Numbered from the stretch's first letter, positions 7,669 through 16,838 are shown. The stretch is DNA of 64,000 bases from Chthoniobacter flavus Ellin428 (GCF_000173075.1 NZ_ABVL01000007.1:62001-126000); one strand, 5' to 3'. Made by a program: numbers and translations. The notes: a model not told the origin generated them from the sequence alone.

Positions 7669-10600
7669 TTACTTCTTGTCCCCGCTCTTGCCCTTGTTGC
7701 TTTCGAGCTGCTGGAAATAAGCCTGCAACTGGTCGCGGAATTCTTCCGGCCATTCACCGGCGTTGCTGGCGCCGCCGGTCTTTTCCACGCGGCGCGCGTC
7801 ATTGGCGTTCTTGGCGACTGCGCCGGTGGCGGTGTCACCACTCATGCTGCTCGTGGATTTGCCATTGTTGCCGCCGGCTTTTTTCGCCTGCGTCACCTGT
7901 TGCATCATTTGCTGCATCATCTTCTGCTGCGCGGAAGGCTTGCCGCCCTTTTTCTCCGGCGGCACGAGTAGTTCGATGATCGAGCTCTGCAGGCCCACCA
8001 CTTCCGAATCGGTCTGCGGCTTGTGCAGGTCGCCGGTAGTTTCGCCGGACAGCTTCAACGCGCCCTGGATCGCCGGCTTGAACATATCGAACTTCGACTT
8101 GCTGGATTTAGCCCCCGCCGCCGGATCGAGCAGGCTCTGCGGGACGCCATCGAACAGGATCTTCTGCAAGAGGCCACCGAGGATGCCGCTGAGATCGTCC
8201 TGCTGGCCGGCGAGTCTGTTCGAGTCGTCGGCGTAATGCTCGTTGTCGGCTTTCTTGCCGTCCACCAGTTGTGTCTGCTCGCGGATGCCATCCTGCACGA
8301 CCGCGGCCCGCACCATCTGGACCATGAATTCCATGACGTCCGGGTCCATCTCGCTGCTGCCGCCGTTCCCCTGGGCATTGCATTCGCTCTGCAACATCGT
8401 CGCCCATTCGTCGAGTTGATCGCCCCACTGGTGGGCGCGGCCCACGGATTTGAGCCCGAGATTTTGCCGGACGAAGTTCGCGAGTTCGGTGAGCTCCGAG
8501 ACGGCCCGCTTTTCGGTCATCTCCTTTTGCACGGCTTCGTATTTCTCGTTCGGCACGCGCTTCACGAAGGCCGCCATGTCGTTGCCGATGCCGTCGACGT
8601 CCTTGGTATTCGCCGCCTGCTTGTCAGCCGCCTGGCCGAATTTCTCGATCTGCGAAGGCCGGAGCTCGTCGGTCTTGAGCCCGGCGGTTTCGCGCGCGAT
8701 GGTCTTCAAGCCATCTGAGATGCCATGCTCAGCGGCGGCCGCAGCGCGCATCCGGTTGTAGAAATTGTGGGCGTAGAGATTCTCGTTCGTGGTGTTCATC
8801 TTCTTCGCCGCCTCGCGCAACGCATCGAGCGCCTCCTGCTGCTGTTTCTGCGCTTGTCCAAGCTGTGATTCGCGCGTGCCCGGCTGCTGTGAACCCTGTT
8901 GCAGCGATTCCGCGGCCTGCTGCATCGGTGGATCCGCTTTTTGCTCGAGCTGATCGGTGATGTTTTTCCAATCGGCCAGCGTGCCCTCGGGAATCTCTTT
9001 GTTGCGCAGCGAGTCGCGCATGATGTCGTGCATCTCGTCGGTCATCTTCTTCAGTTCCTGCTCATTCGCCCGCTCGCTGGCCTCGACGCGCTTGATTTCT
9101 TCGCCGGCTTTTTCTTCGGCGAGGCTCTTCTTGTCCTCGGTAATCGTTTTCGTTTCGTCGAACTGGCGCTCTTCGTCGCGGATGCGTTCGTCGAGTTGCT
9201 TGAGCACCTGTTCCATCCGCTGGCGCATGTGTTCCGCATGCTTCGCTGGGCTGAGGACGTAGACGGTGTATTTCCAGGATTCGACCGGCTTGCGCTTCGG
9301 GAAATAGTCGAGCGCATAGGCGGCGATCTCGACCACGCTGTCCTCGGGAATCTTGTAGAGTGCGGGAGCGAACTCCATCGGCGCACTGAGCTCCTTCTTC
9401 TGCTGGCCGCCGGGCGTATGGGCGGCGTCTCCTTTGCCGAGGTCGTTCTTCTTCGAGTCGATCCCGTGCACCGTCCAGCCGATCCACGCTTCCTTCACGC
9501 CGAAGTCGTCGCTCGAGGCGAGATTCAGCTTCAGCACTTCATTCGGCAGGATCGCCGTTTCCTGGTCGAGGCCCTGCAATTCCACCCGGGGCTCGGCGTC
9601 CTTAGTGGTGTTGACGTGCAGCGTGTAGGGCTGCGTGGGCGTGAGCCCATGGGTGTCGGCCCAGCGGAAGACCGCTTCGCTGCCGATCTCGGCCACCGAT
9701 TTTGCGGGAGTGGTGAAAGTCTCCGCCTGGATGCGCGCGGTGGTTTGCGCCTTGGCGGCCTGCATGTCCGCGTCCTTGAGCGCCCGGCTGGTCGTGCCCG
9801 CGAAACTGACTTTGCTACCGGCGAGGAATTCCGCGCTGGCGCCCTGGATCGGCACCGTGGCCGCAGGATAGCCGAGGTAATCGGGCAGGTCGACATGGGC
9901 GGCGAGTTGTTTCATCTCCGGCCGATGCAAGGGACGAATGGCCACGTCGCGGGTGGCGTCGCCGACGCGGAGAGAGAGCTTGCTGTTCTCCGTCTGCCCG
10001 GGGATGTGGAAGACGGCGCGGCCGTTTTCAAATTTGGCCTGTTGCGGCTCGGTGTGCTCGAGGCGCGCGGTTGCCATGTCCGGTTTCCAGGCCGAATCGG
10101 CTTTCAACCCGCAGGCGATATCGAAGGGTTCGCCGTGGGCGACGTAAAGCTCGGCCGGGAGGTCATCGATACTGGCGAAGGTGTAGCGATCGATCTGCGA
10201 CCATGGATGCAGCCAGCGGGCGAGGGCGTTGGCCGCCGCTTTCGGCGTGAAGACGAATGGCGCGGCGGCCAGCGCTACAATCAGCGCGGCTGCCAGCGCC
10301 CAGCGGCGAGCCGGACGCACCGGCACGGCGCTTCGAAAATTGAAACGGGAAGATTCATTCGCGACCTGGTGAATGGCCGCGCGCAAGAGGGCGGGGGAGA
10401 TATTCGGCGGCAGCTCGTTCGTTTCCGTGAGTTCGATGATGCCCTGCAGCCGGTCGCCGAGGGTTTTGAAGTGGCGCTGGAGGAGCTTGGCGAGTTGCGC
10501 CGGCCCGCGCCGATGCCATAGCCAGTGCGCCGCCCAAGCCTGGGCAAACCAGGCCGCCAAGACCCCGCCGCTGAGCGTGAGGAAAGTGCGCGCCACCCGC

Positions 10601-10761
10601 GGGGTATCGACAAAGCGGTCGCAGACAAAGAGCAGGACAAAGGTGATGAGCAGTCCGGCGGCTCCACCCGCCACCGCTGCCACCGTCTCCATGCGTCGCA
10701 GACGCGCTTCATAAGCGCGCAATTGCGCGACCAGCGAATCCGGCAGGGTAAACGCATTCAT
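7669..10761 (-). CDS. Large membrane-anchored coiled-coil protein of MoxR/VWA operons
   Basis: 1030 residues. The N-terminus carries two adjacent transmembrane helices (about 27-48 and 58-80) and a third near 152-172 (RRWALAAALIVALAAAPFVF). A predicted extracytoplasmic beta-rich region (about 175-500) follows, then a charged coiled coil (about 505-600, with EERQFDETKTITEDKKSLAE), and a Gln/Ala/Gly-rich C-terminus (QQKMMQQMMQQVTQAKK). Its overall layout resembles the DUF4175-like proteins that accompany MoxR, DUF58 and BatA genes. It lies downstream of the four-helix-bundle gene in the same operon. Its role is unknown; scaffold or stress-sensing functions for the VWA partners would be speculation. 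Confidence 0.6.
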   Translation of the reverse strand: MNAFTLPDSLVAQLRAYEARLRRMETVAAVAGGAAGLLITFVLLFVCDRFVDTPRVARTFLTLSGGVLAAWFAQAWAAHWLWHRRGPAQLAKLLQRHFKTLGDRLQGIIELTETNELPPNISPALLRAAIHQVANESSRFNFRSAVPVRPARRWALAAALIVALAAAPFVFTPKAAANALARWLHPWSQIDRYTFASIDDLPAELYVAHGEPFDIACGLKADSAWKPDMATARLEHTEPQQAKFENGRAVFHIPGQTENSKLSLRVGDATRDVAIRPLHRPEMKQLAAHVDLPDYLGYPAATVPIQGASAEFLAGSKVSFAGTTSRALKDADMQAAKAQTTARIQAETFTTPAKSVAEIGSEAVFRWADTHGLTPTQPYTLHVNTTKDAEPRVELQGLDQETAILPNEVLKLNLASSDDFGVKEAWIGWTVHGIDSKKNDLGKGDAAHTPGGQQKKELSAPMEFAPALYKIPEDSVVEIAAYALDYFPKRKPVESWKYTVYVLSPAKHAEHMRQRMEQVLKQLDERIRDEERQFDETKTITEDKKSLAEEKAGEEIKRVEASERANEQELKKMTDEMHDIMRDSLRNKEIPEGTLADWKNITDQLEQKADPPMQQAAESLQQGSQQPGTRESQLGQAQKQQQEALDALREAAKKMNTTNENLYAHNFYNRMRAAAAAEHGISDGLKTIARETAGLKTDELRPSQIEKFGQAADKQAANTKDVDGIGNDMAAFVKRVPNEKYEAVQKEMTEKRAVSELTELANFVRQNLGLKSVGRAHQWGDQLDEWATMLQSECNAQGNGGSSEMDPDVMEFMVQMVRAAVVQDGIREQTQLVDGKKADNEHYADDSNRLAGQQDDLSGILGGLLQKILFDGVPQSLLDPAAGAKSSKSKFDMFKPAIQGALKLSGETTGDLHKPQTDSEVVGLQSSIIELLVPPEKKGGKPSAQQKMMQQMMQQVTQAKKAGGNNGKSTSSMSGDTATGAVAKNANDARRVEKTGGASNAGEWPEEFRDQLQAYFQQLESNKGKSGDKK

Positions 10762-10835
10762 GGCGAGGTAGAGGTTAGCTGAAATTGGGGGGAGGGAAAT
10801 AGCGCATTTTTTGGCACGCAGCGTCTATTGGGAGG

Positions 10836-10871
10836 GGATAGGAGGTATAGGAGGAATAGGAAGTATAGGAG
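10836..10871. repeat. 9-nt micro-tandem array, right-hand copy flanking the four-helix-bundle gene
   Basis: Four 9-nt units in a row: GGATAGGAG, GTATAGGAG, GAATAGGAA, GTATAGGAG. The array begins one base past the stop codon of the four-helix-bundle gene. It is an inverted copy of the array at 11438-11482: read on the opposite strand, the units align in the same order with about six differences in 36 positions. Confidence 0.9.
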
Positions 10872-10872
10872 T

Positions 10873-11490
10873 TCACCGCTTTGGCGGCGATTTGCGTTGT
10901 GCCAGTCGGGCGCGCGTCATGCGTTCCCGGAGGCCTCCTTCCTCCAGGAAATCTCGCTCCAGCCGTGCGAGTTGCCGATCCAGCAAGTAGTTGGCTTGGT
11001 GACTCAAGCAGATTGCGATGTTCGCGATCACGTCAGGCGGCCGCGTTTCGACAAACTCTCGATATATCTCGTAGTTCTGTGGCTTCCGGCAGCCTAATCG
11101 CCGGACATACAGCGCCTCTTTGGAGTCTTTCTCCCAAGCGGCTTTTTCCCGCAATCGCAGATAATCTCGGTAGTCATCCAAGAGCTCTTCCAAGCTGGCG
11201 CGGGCTACGCCTGTGAGCTTGATCTCACTCTCCTTGGAAACGACCGCAGCCTTGCTCCCCTCCAGGATATTCTTCTCCCCCGAACGAGCGGCCTGGATCA
11301 TCTGGTCGCGCGTGCGATCGCCATACTCAATGAACCGCCGCGCAAACCGAAACGTAATATCATAAACCACCTGGGTCTTCTGAAACGAAAGCAGCGTCTG
11401 GTAATCCCCGCGCGGAGCCAGGATCGGTCGCTCCGGTTTCCTATCATTCCTATTCTTCCCATACCTCCTATCCTTCCTATCCTCGCTCAT
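10873..11490 (-). CDS. Four-helix-bundle protein (S23/Avd-like, suffix-domain type)
   Basis: 205 residues from ATG 11490. The core GDYQTLLSFQKTQVVYDITF, then FARRFIEYGDRTRDQMIQAA, RSGEKNILEGSKAAVVSKES and SLEELLDDYRDYLRLREKAA is the signature of the four-helix-bundle family that includes 23S rRNA intervening-sequence proteins and Avd of diversity-generating retroelements. A C-terminal extension (VIANIAICLSHQANYLLDRQ) matches the suffix-domain variant. The first twenty residues (EDRKDRRYGKNRNDRKPE) are the translation of a 9-nt tandem array, a three-residue repeat unlikely to be part of the fold. The ATG overlaps the upstream VWA stop as ATGA. The gene is bracketed by inverted 9-nt arrays and looks like a passenger in the operon. 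Confidence 0.85.
   Translation of the reverse strand: MSEDRKDRRYGKNRNDRKPERPILAPRGDYQTLLSFQKTQVVYDITFRFARRFIEYGDRTRDQMIQAARSGEKNILEGSKAAVVSKESEIKLTGVARASLEELLDDYRDYLRLREKAAWEKDSKEALYVRRLGCRKPQNYEIYREFVETRPPDVIANIAICLSHQANYLLDRQLARLERDFLEEGGLRERMTRARLAQRKSPPKR
11438..11482. repeat. 9-nt micro-tandem array, left-hand (5') copy inside the four-helix-bundle gene
   Basis: Five 9-nt units on the plus strand: TTCCTATCA, TTCCTATTC, TTCCCATAC, CTCCTATCC, TTCCTATCC. It is the inverted counterpart of 10836-10871. It falls within codons 3-18 of the four-helix-bundle gene and so encodes the Arg/Lys/Asp triplet repeat at its N-terminus. Confidence 0.9.
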
Positions 11491-13688
11491 GTGAGCCCCC
11501 CGATCTTCCGCCCTATCCAATAGAGCGTAAATAGCCCCAGCAGCGCGGCGCACCACCACGGGTCGCACCACAACCGGAAACGGCGCTCCTCCGGCTTTCG
11601 CTCGGGCAGGAGGCTCAGGCCATTGACCATCTGCGATAGCTCGGCGGGGCCGCCGAATTTACCAGCAGTCAGCGCCGAGATCTCGCGCAACACATCCAGC
11701 TTCGCTGGCAGGCCTGCTTTTTCCAGCGTGGGCACGGTCACTTCCAGTTGCGTCTTCAGGCGCCGGCCGGCGGAATCGCACTTTACTTCCACGGCGTATT
11801 TGCCGCCTTCCCGTGGCACGAATTGCCCGGTGTGCACGCCCCATTCGGCGTTTTCGGTGGCGAGGTCGATCGTCTCGCTCGTGCCGCTCGGCGCGGTGAG
11901 GGTTACCGTTACGCGGCCTTCGCTGATCGGGATACCCATCTTGTCGAGCACCGTGGCGTTGAGCCGCACCTTGTCGCCGCGTTTCGGTGTTTCCGGTGCG
12001 TAGAAAAAGCGGACGCCTTCATCCTGCGAGAGGTGCCGCTGGTGGGCCATCCAGCGCACGACCTGGCCCCAGAACCGGTAGTGATACGTGTCCTCCACGC
12101 CCTTGCGCCAGCGCCACGCGGAATCGGTGCCCATGTAGAGCACCTTGCCGTTGCCGGCATTGCGGGTGACGAGCAACGGGATGCGCCCGTACTGGTTGCG
12201 CGCGGCTTCGTGCACGGCGAGGACTTCGGCGCCCGGCCGCGCTTTCACCACCGGCGCATACCAATAGAATCCGGGCAGCCCGCGCCACACGGCCTCGTTG
12301 GCGTTGGGATCGGTGGCCAGCATCGTGAGCCAATGGTCGCGTCCGCGGAATGTCAGCTCCAGGCGGGCTTCCGCGCCGCTGGAGAAACCGCTGCCTTTCG
12401 AATAATCCGTCTCCACCGGGATGAGGTCGCCGAGCGCCGAATCGGTGAGCGATTTTTCCCGGCCCAGTTCGCCGGGCAGGAAGACGAGGCCGCTGGCCTG
12501 CTGCTCGACCAGACCGCGCAACATCGTGGCATTGTCCGGCGTGAGCATGCCGCCGCCGATGCCGACATCGCCGAGGAACACGACATCGTAGCTCTGCAGA
12601 TCTTCGCGCTTGGGCGGAAACTCTTTCAAGTAGCCGACGCCTTCCCCCATCCCGATTTGCGGATGGTAGAGGACCACATTCACCGACACGCCCGAGTCGC
12701 GCATGAGGGCATTGCGCAGATAGCGAAATTCCCAGCGCGGCTGCGAATCAACGACGAGGACTTTGAGCGTTTCCTTGCGCACGGCGAGATGGAAGGTGCG
12801 CGCATTGTTTCCCGGGAAAACCTCTTCCGGTTCGACCGGGACGCGCACGGTGAAATCGCCCTCGCCTTCGGTTTGCGGCGTGAAGACGAGCATGTCCTGC
12901 ACCTGGCCCATCGGCGGCAGGACGACATTCTTCGAGCCTTTCGCGCCGCCCGGCCCTTCCACGGTGACCGTCGTCTTCACCTCTCGCGGCAGATGATTTT
13001 GCACGGTGAACATCGCGCTGATGCGCTCGTTGATCAGCCCGTAGCTCGGCGCTTGCACGGATTGCAGTTCGACATCGGGCAGATACGTCTCGCTGCCCAC
13101 GCCGACGGCGAAAACGGGCACGTCCCGCTGCGCGAGCGCGGTCGCGGCGGTGATGGGCGATTTGCCCAGATTCCAATCGCCATCGCTGAGCAACAGCACC
13201 GCGCGCAGGTCGCCGTGTTGCTTGAGCACGTTTTCCAACGGTGCGTTGAGATCGGTGCCGACTTCGGTTTCGACGTCGGCCTTGGGATCCTTCGGCGGCT
13301 CGGCGAAAGGCTCGACGGTGACCTGGTATTGTTTCTCCAACGGCGACCAGAATTTCGCTTCGATCTGCTTTTTCACCCACGCCGCGCGCGAGGAAGTTTC
13401 CTTTTCGCCGGTGAGCACGTCTTTCGTTTCCATGCTGCCGGAACCGTCCCACAGGACGACGACGCGCGGTTGCTCGTTGTGCCGGTTGAGTTGCACACGC
13501 TCGGGACGAAGGAGTGTCAGCGCGATGGCCGCGGCGATGAGCAGGCGCAATACGTGGAGCAGGGTCATCCATCCGCCGTGGCCCTCGCGGCGCAGGCTGC
13601 GCAGGAAAAACCAAATCGAGGCGGCGAGAAAGACCACCGCGACACCGACGACCCAAGGCGCTGTATTGAACTGCCAGCCTTCGTTCAT
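11487..13688 (-). CDS. Membrane VWA-domain protein with glutamine-amidotransferase-like region
   Basis: 733 residues. Start ATG 13688 (MNEGWQFNTAPWVVGV) overlaps the stop of the BatA-like gene (TGATG). Two N-terminal membrane helices (about 10-32 and 42-61) precede a VWA domain with an intact MIDAS start, VVVLWDGSGSMETKD (DxSxS), and LLLSDGDWNLG further on. A middle region (SYDVVFLGDVGIGGGMLTPD, GLVFLPGEL) resembles class-I glutamine-amidotransferase-like folds without an obvious catalytic Cys. A last helix (CAALLGLFTLYWIGRKIGG) anchors the C-terminus. Together with the preceding gene it forms the VWA pair usual in MoxR aerotolerance-type operons, acting in the periplasm on unknown clients. 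Confidence 0.82.
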   Translation of the reverse strand: MNEGWQFNTAPWVVGVAVVFLAASIWFFLRSLRREGHGGWMTLLHVLRLLIAAAIALTLLRPERVQLNRHNEQPRVVVLWDGSGSMETKDVLTGEKETSSRAAWVKKQIEAKFWSPLEKQYQVTVEPFAEPPKDPKADVETEVGTDLNAPLENVLKQHGDLRAVLLLSDGDWNLGKSPITAATALAQRDVPVFAVGVGSETYLPDVELQSVQAPSYGLINERISAMFTVQNHLPREVKTTVTVEGPGGAKGSKNVVLPPMGQVQDMLVFTPQTEGEGDFTVRVPVEPEEVFPGNNARTFHLAVRKETLKVLVVDSQPRWEFRYLRNALMRDSGVSVNVVLYHPQIGMGEGVGYLKEFPPKREDLQSYDVVFLGDVGIGGGMLTPDNATMLRGLVEQQASGLVFLPGELGREKSLTDSALGDLIPVETDYSKGSGFSSGAEARLELTFRGRDHWLTMLATDPNANEAVWRGLPGFYWYAPVVKARPGAEVLAVHEAARNQYGRIPLLVTRNAGNGKVLYMGTDSAWRWRKGVEDTYHYRFWGQVVRWMAHQRHLSQDEGVRFFYAPETPKRGDKVRLNATVLDKMGIPISEGRVTVTLTAPSGTSETIDLATENAEWGVHTGQFVPREGGKYAVEVKCDSAGRRLKTQLEVTVPTLEKAGLPAKLDVLREISALTAGKFGGPAELSQMVNGLSLLPERKPEERRFRLWCDPWWCAALLGLFTLYWIGRKIGGLT

Positions 13689-15721
13689 CACGCCCGCACC
13701 TCCGCGGGTTCCGGTTTGGTGGGAGGATGCGAGGCCGGCCCTTTCGGCGCGTGCTTGACGGGCAGCATCGCCCTGCTCGTGGCCAGCGCCATTTCCGCGC
13801 ACATCATGAGCATGGTGAGCACGATCATCGCCGGCCAGATTTCGCTCTGCAGCTGGTCGGCCTTGAGCTCCAGGGCGCCAGCCATGACGGTGAGTTTCAC
13901 GCCGTGCAAGAGCTCGGGCAGCCGCGTGCGCTCGACCAATTCCGGCGCGTCCTCGCTCTCCGGGCGATTGAGTGCGATGAAACGCGCGCCGTTGCGATAC
14001 ACTCCTGCGTGCCAGCGCCAGTCGCGGCGGCGATCCGTTTCCACCGCGGTCCACGTTTCCTGCGCGTCCGTCGGCTGCCATTCGCCGGCGATGGCCAGCG
14101 TCGGCGGAGCGAGCCGCTGGCCGCCGGTCACGAAGAGGCGTTGCATCATCGGCAGCAGCACGAAGCCATCGCCGAAATTGCCCCACTCGATGTCGGGCAG
14201 CGTGGCGCAGGCGAAGACCTGTCCGGCGCCGGCCTTGTGCGAAAGCAGGAAGGTGCGGCCATCGGAAAAGGCCGCGCCGATATGATCCGTCCCGCCGCCG
14301 GAAGGCACCTGGCGGCGGGCGATTTCCAATTTGGCCACGCCGAGCGGGGCGCCGTTATCGGTCCGGGCGAGCGGGCCATCGAGATCGTCCCACGCAGTGA
14401 CGCGGAAGGGCGCGGTCTTGGGTGCTGTTTCCGCCGCGGCCCAGTGGATGCCGAGCGGGCCGGTGGTTTCCCCGCCGCCGGGTGGCAGAGAGAGCAACAT
14501 TCCGCCGCTCTCCACCCACTTTTGCAACGGTTTCGCCACCGCTTCGCTCGGCGCGGGCGCCGCCCAGACGATGAGCGCGGCGTCTTTCCACGGAATGTTC
14601 CCGGCACTCGCAGCCGGGAGGATTTCGGCAGTGCGATCCGCGCGTGATTTATCCGGCGCTGCCGCGATCCGCAAACGCTGGGCTGCGGCGCCCGCGCCGA
14701 CGATCATCGCCTTGAGCGGCGCCGGCGGCGCGTAGGCAAAATAGACCGTGTTGTCCGCGGGATTTTCGTCCGCCGGCAATTCGAGTTCGCCCCAGCCGGG
14801 TTCGGCTTTGGGCAGATCGAATTTCAGATTCTGCCGTTGAGTCGCGGCATTGAGGGCGATGTCCACCTGGCTCTTCACACCGTCGTGGGTAAAGAGCAGC
14901 GGCAGCGTGCCTTTGCGTCCTGAATCGGTTTTGAGTTCCAGCCCAAGGCTGAGTTGCGCCTTGCCGGTTTTCTCGTCGCGCACGCGCAGCTCCGCGTTCT
15001 TCAAGCTCAGCGAGATGTTATTTCCCGGCGGGGAAGAAAGATCGAGAATGCGCACGCGCACGCCTTGGGGCAGGCCATTGAATCGCGCGGCGATGTCCTG
15101 CCACTCGGGGCTTTCCGGCCGCCAGTTGCTCGCCTGCAGATCGCTCGCCACCCACACCTCGGCGCTGCCCGGCTTGTTTTGCGCGAGATAATCGAGTGCC
15201 GCGCGGAACATCGCCGGGATATCCGCCGCCGTGTCGGTCGGCTCACAAATTTGCATCGTGGCCAGCGAAGACGCCTCAGCGATTTCCAGCGGCTGACGCA
15301 GCACATTTTCAATGAGCACGAAGTGGCTGCTGGCGCTCTGTTTGGCCGCCTGGGTGAGCAAGGCGAGGGCGTGCGCCCGCTTGCTCTCCTGCCCCTCGCC
15401 GCCGCGCGCTTCCATGCTGGCCGAACGGTCGAGCAGCATCACGATCGCCTCCGGCGCGCCCCCCGTCGCCGAGCCGATCCAGCCGCCCACGAGCGGCCGC
15501 GCCATCGCCCAAATGAGAAACAGCAACACCAGACAGCGCAACGCCAGCAGGATGTACTGGCGCAGCTTCGCCCGCCGCGTCGCTGCGCGGTTCGCCTTGA
15601 GCAGAAAGAGCATCGCCGCCCAGTGGACCGTCTTGTAACGCAGCCGGTTGAGCAGATGGATGACGATCGGCAGCAGGACTGCCGGCAAGACCCAGAGCAT
15701 CCATGGCTGAAGGTAGGCCAT
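13688..15721 (-). CDS. BatA-like aerotolerance-type VWA membrane protein
   Basis: 677 residues. The N-terminus MAYLQPWMLWVLPAVLLPIV with IHLLNRLRYKTVHWAAM is the conserved BatA N-terminal domain (PF07584-type), with a second helix near 56-76. A VWA domain follows (AIVMLLDRSASMEARGG, MIDAS DxSxS). A long periplasmic region leads to a C-terminal helix near 636-655 (IVLTMLMMCAEMALATS) and a Pro-rich tail. It is co-transcribed with DUF58 upstream and overlaps the next VWA gene by one base. Members of this family act with MoxR ATPases in envelope assembly or stress resistance; the client here is unknown. Confidence 0.85.
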   Translation of the reverse strand: MAYLQPWMLWVLPAVLLPIVIHLLNRLRYKTVHWAAMLFLLKANRAATRRAKLRQYILLALRCLVLLFLIWAMARPLVGGWIGSATGGAPEAIVMLLDRSASMEARGGEGQESKRAHALALLTQAAKQSASSHFVLIENVLRQPLEIAEASSLATMQICEPTDTAADIPAMFRAALDYLAQNKPGSAEVWVASDLQASNWRPESPEWQDIAARFNGLPQGVRVRILDLSSPPGNNISLSLKNAELRVRDEKTGKAQLSLGLELKTDSGRKGTLPLLFTHDGVKSQVDIALNAATQRQNLKFDLPKAEPGWGELELPADENPADNTVYFAYAPPAPLKAMIVGAGAAAQRLRIAAAPDKSRADRTAEILPAASAGNIPWKDAALIVWAAPAPSEAVAKPLQKWVESGGMLLSLPPGGGETTGPLGIHWAAAETAPKTAPFRVTAWDDLDGPLARTDNGAPLGVAKLEIARRQVPSGGGTDHIGAAFSDGRTFLLSHKAGAGQVFACATLPDIEWGNFGDGFVLLPMMQRLFVTGGQRLAPPTLAIAGEWQPTDAQETWTAVETDRRRDWRWHAGVYRNGARFIALNRPESEDAPELVERTRLPELLHGVKLTVMAGALELKADQLQSEIWPAMIVLTMLMMCAEMALATSRAMLPVKHAPKGPASHPPTKPEPAEVRA

Positions 15722-15731
15722 CAGAGGAAAA

Positions 15732-15817
15732 TGCGGAATGCGGAGTGCGGAATGCGGAGGGCGGGAGACCTAGCAATATGCGGCGCAGCCATTCGGCATT
15801 CCGCATTCGTCATTCGG
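15732..15817. repeat. Inverted pair of 7-nt micro-tandem arrays between DUF58 and BatA-like genes
   Basis: Left array 15732-15759 has four heptads: TGCGGAA, TGCGGAG, TGCGGAA, TGCGGAG. Right array 15790-15817 has four heptads in inverse orientation: CATTCGG, CATTCCG, CATTCGT, CATTCGG. About 30 nt separate them. It fills the whole gap between the DUF58 stop and the BatA-like start and would fold as a long hairpin in the transcript, ending 11 nt before the BatA-like ATG. Confidence 0.9.
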
Positions 15818-15825
15818 CATTTCAT

Positions 15826-16743
15826 TTATCTCCGCCCCCCTTTCATGCGTTTGATGCGCTGCAGCAAAAACTGCGTGAGCACGCCTTCGTAGCTTTGGTC
15901 GAGATACGTCATGTGGTAATCCACATCGAATTCGCGGCAGCCGTGGGCGAGCGCACCGAGGTAATCATCCAGCGCCTCGCGATAAGCATCCCGCACTACG
16001 GCGGGATCGGTGATGAGATCCATCCCGCTTTCCATGTCCACGAAACGCACCGGTCGCGTGAAGTCGAAATCGAACTCCTGCCGGTCGAGCAGATGGAAGA
16101 CCGCGACGTCGTGTTTGTAAAAGCGCAGATGTTTGAAGCACTCGAGTAGCTCGGGCACTTCGGTGAAAAGATCGCTGATGATGATGACGAGGCTACGCTG
16201 CCGGACCCGTTCCGCAAGATCGTGCAGGGTTGTCACAAGGTTCGTTTCGCCCTGCGGTTTGGCCTCGGCCAGCGTATCGAGAAGCTGGCGCAGATGGGTG
16301 GGCGTGCGGCGGGGCGGCAGTTCGTGCAGCGTTTTGTCGGTGAAACAGACGAGTCCCGTGGCGTCGCCTTGATGCACGAGCAGATGCGCGAGCGTGCCGG
16401 CAATGCGCCGGGCGAAGGCAAAGCGCGTGACCTCGCCGCTGGTGAATTTCATCGACGCACTCGTGTCGAGCACGAGGTAGCAGCGCAGGTTGGTATCCGC
16501 TTCGAATTCGCGGATGAAATACTTGTCCGTCCGCGCAAATACCCGCCAGTCGAGGAACTTCAAGTCATCGCCCGGCGCGTATTTCCGATACTCGGCAAAC
16601 TCCACCGAAGACCCGCGCGTGGCGCTCCGGTGAATGCCCGTCACCGAGCCGAGCATCGGCAAACGCACTGAGACCGTGAGCCGCGACAACCGGGCGATGA
16701 CGCCCATGTCGAGAAAGTCCCAGTGGTGTTCGGGTCTGGCCAT
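15826..16743 (-). CDS. DUF58 domain-containing protein
   Basis: 305 residues. The DUF58 hallmark is clear: GIHRSATRGSSVEFAEYRKY, then APGDDLKFLDWRVFARTDKY and FIREFEADTNLRCYLVLDTS. The following VWA-like half begins LVLDTSASM. No membrane helix is seen, so a cytoplasmic or membrane-peripheral location is likely. DUF58 proteins are standard partners of MoxR ATPases, and here the gene directly follows MoxR. Start ATG 16743 gives a normal family length. Confidence 0.92.
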   Translation of the reverse strand: MARPEHHWDFLDMGVIARLSRLTVSVRLPMLGSVTGIHRSATRGSSVEFAEYRKYAPGDDLKFLDWRVFARTDKYFIREFEADTNLRCYLVLDTSASMKFTSGEVTRFAFARRIAGTLAHLLVHQGDATGLVCFTDKTLHELPPRRTPTHLRQLLDTLAEAKPQGETNLVTTLHDLAERVRQRSLVIIISDLFTEVPELLECFKHLRFYKHDVAVFHLLDRQEFDFDFTRPVRFVDMESGMDLITDPAVVRDAYREALDDYLGALAHGCREFDVDYHMTYLDQSYEGVLTQFLLQRIKRMKGGRR

Positions 16744-16757
16744 TTTAGAAAAGTGAT

Positions 16758-16837
16758 CAGTAAGCAGTAAGCAGTAAGCAGTAATCAGTAAGGCACTAGC
16801 GAAACTGAATACTGATCACTGACTACTGATTACTCAT

Positions 16838-16838
<1 letters not shown>
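16758..16838. repeat. Inverted pair of 7-nt micro-tandem arrays between MoxR and DUF58 genes
   Basis: Left array 16758-16792 has five heptads: CAGTAAG three times, CAGTAAT, CAGTAAG. Right array 16804-16838 has five inverse heptads: ACTGAAT, ACTGATC, ACTGACT, ACTGATT, ACTCATT. Only 11 nt separate them. The right array touches the MoxR stop codon and the left ends 15 nt before the DUF58 ATG, so the arrays occupy the entire junction. Confidence 0.9.

Noticed and set aside
10873..11490. Four-helix-bundle gene as Avd of a diversity-generating retroelement
   Set aside because: No reverse transcriptase, template/variable repeat pair or target protein is nearby. The protein also has the suffix extension and the flanking arrays, which fit another context.
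10873..11490. Same gene as a 23S rRNA intervening sequence
   Set aside because: No rRNA sequence lies around it; the neighbours are protein genes of one operon.
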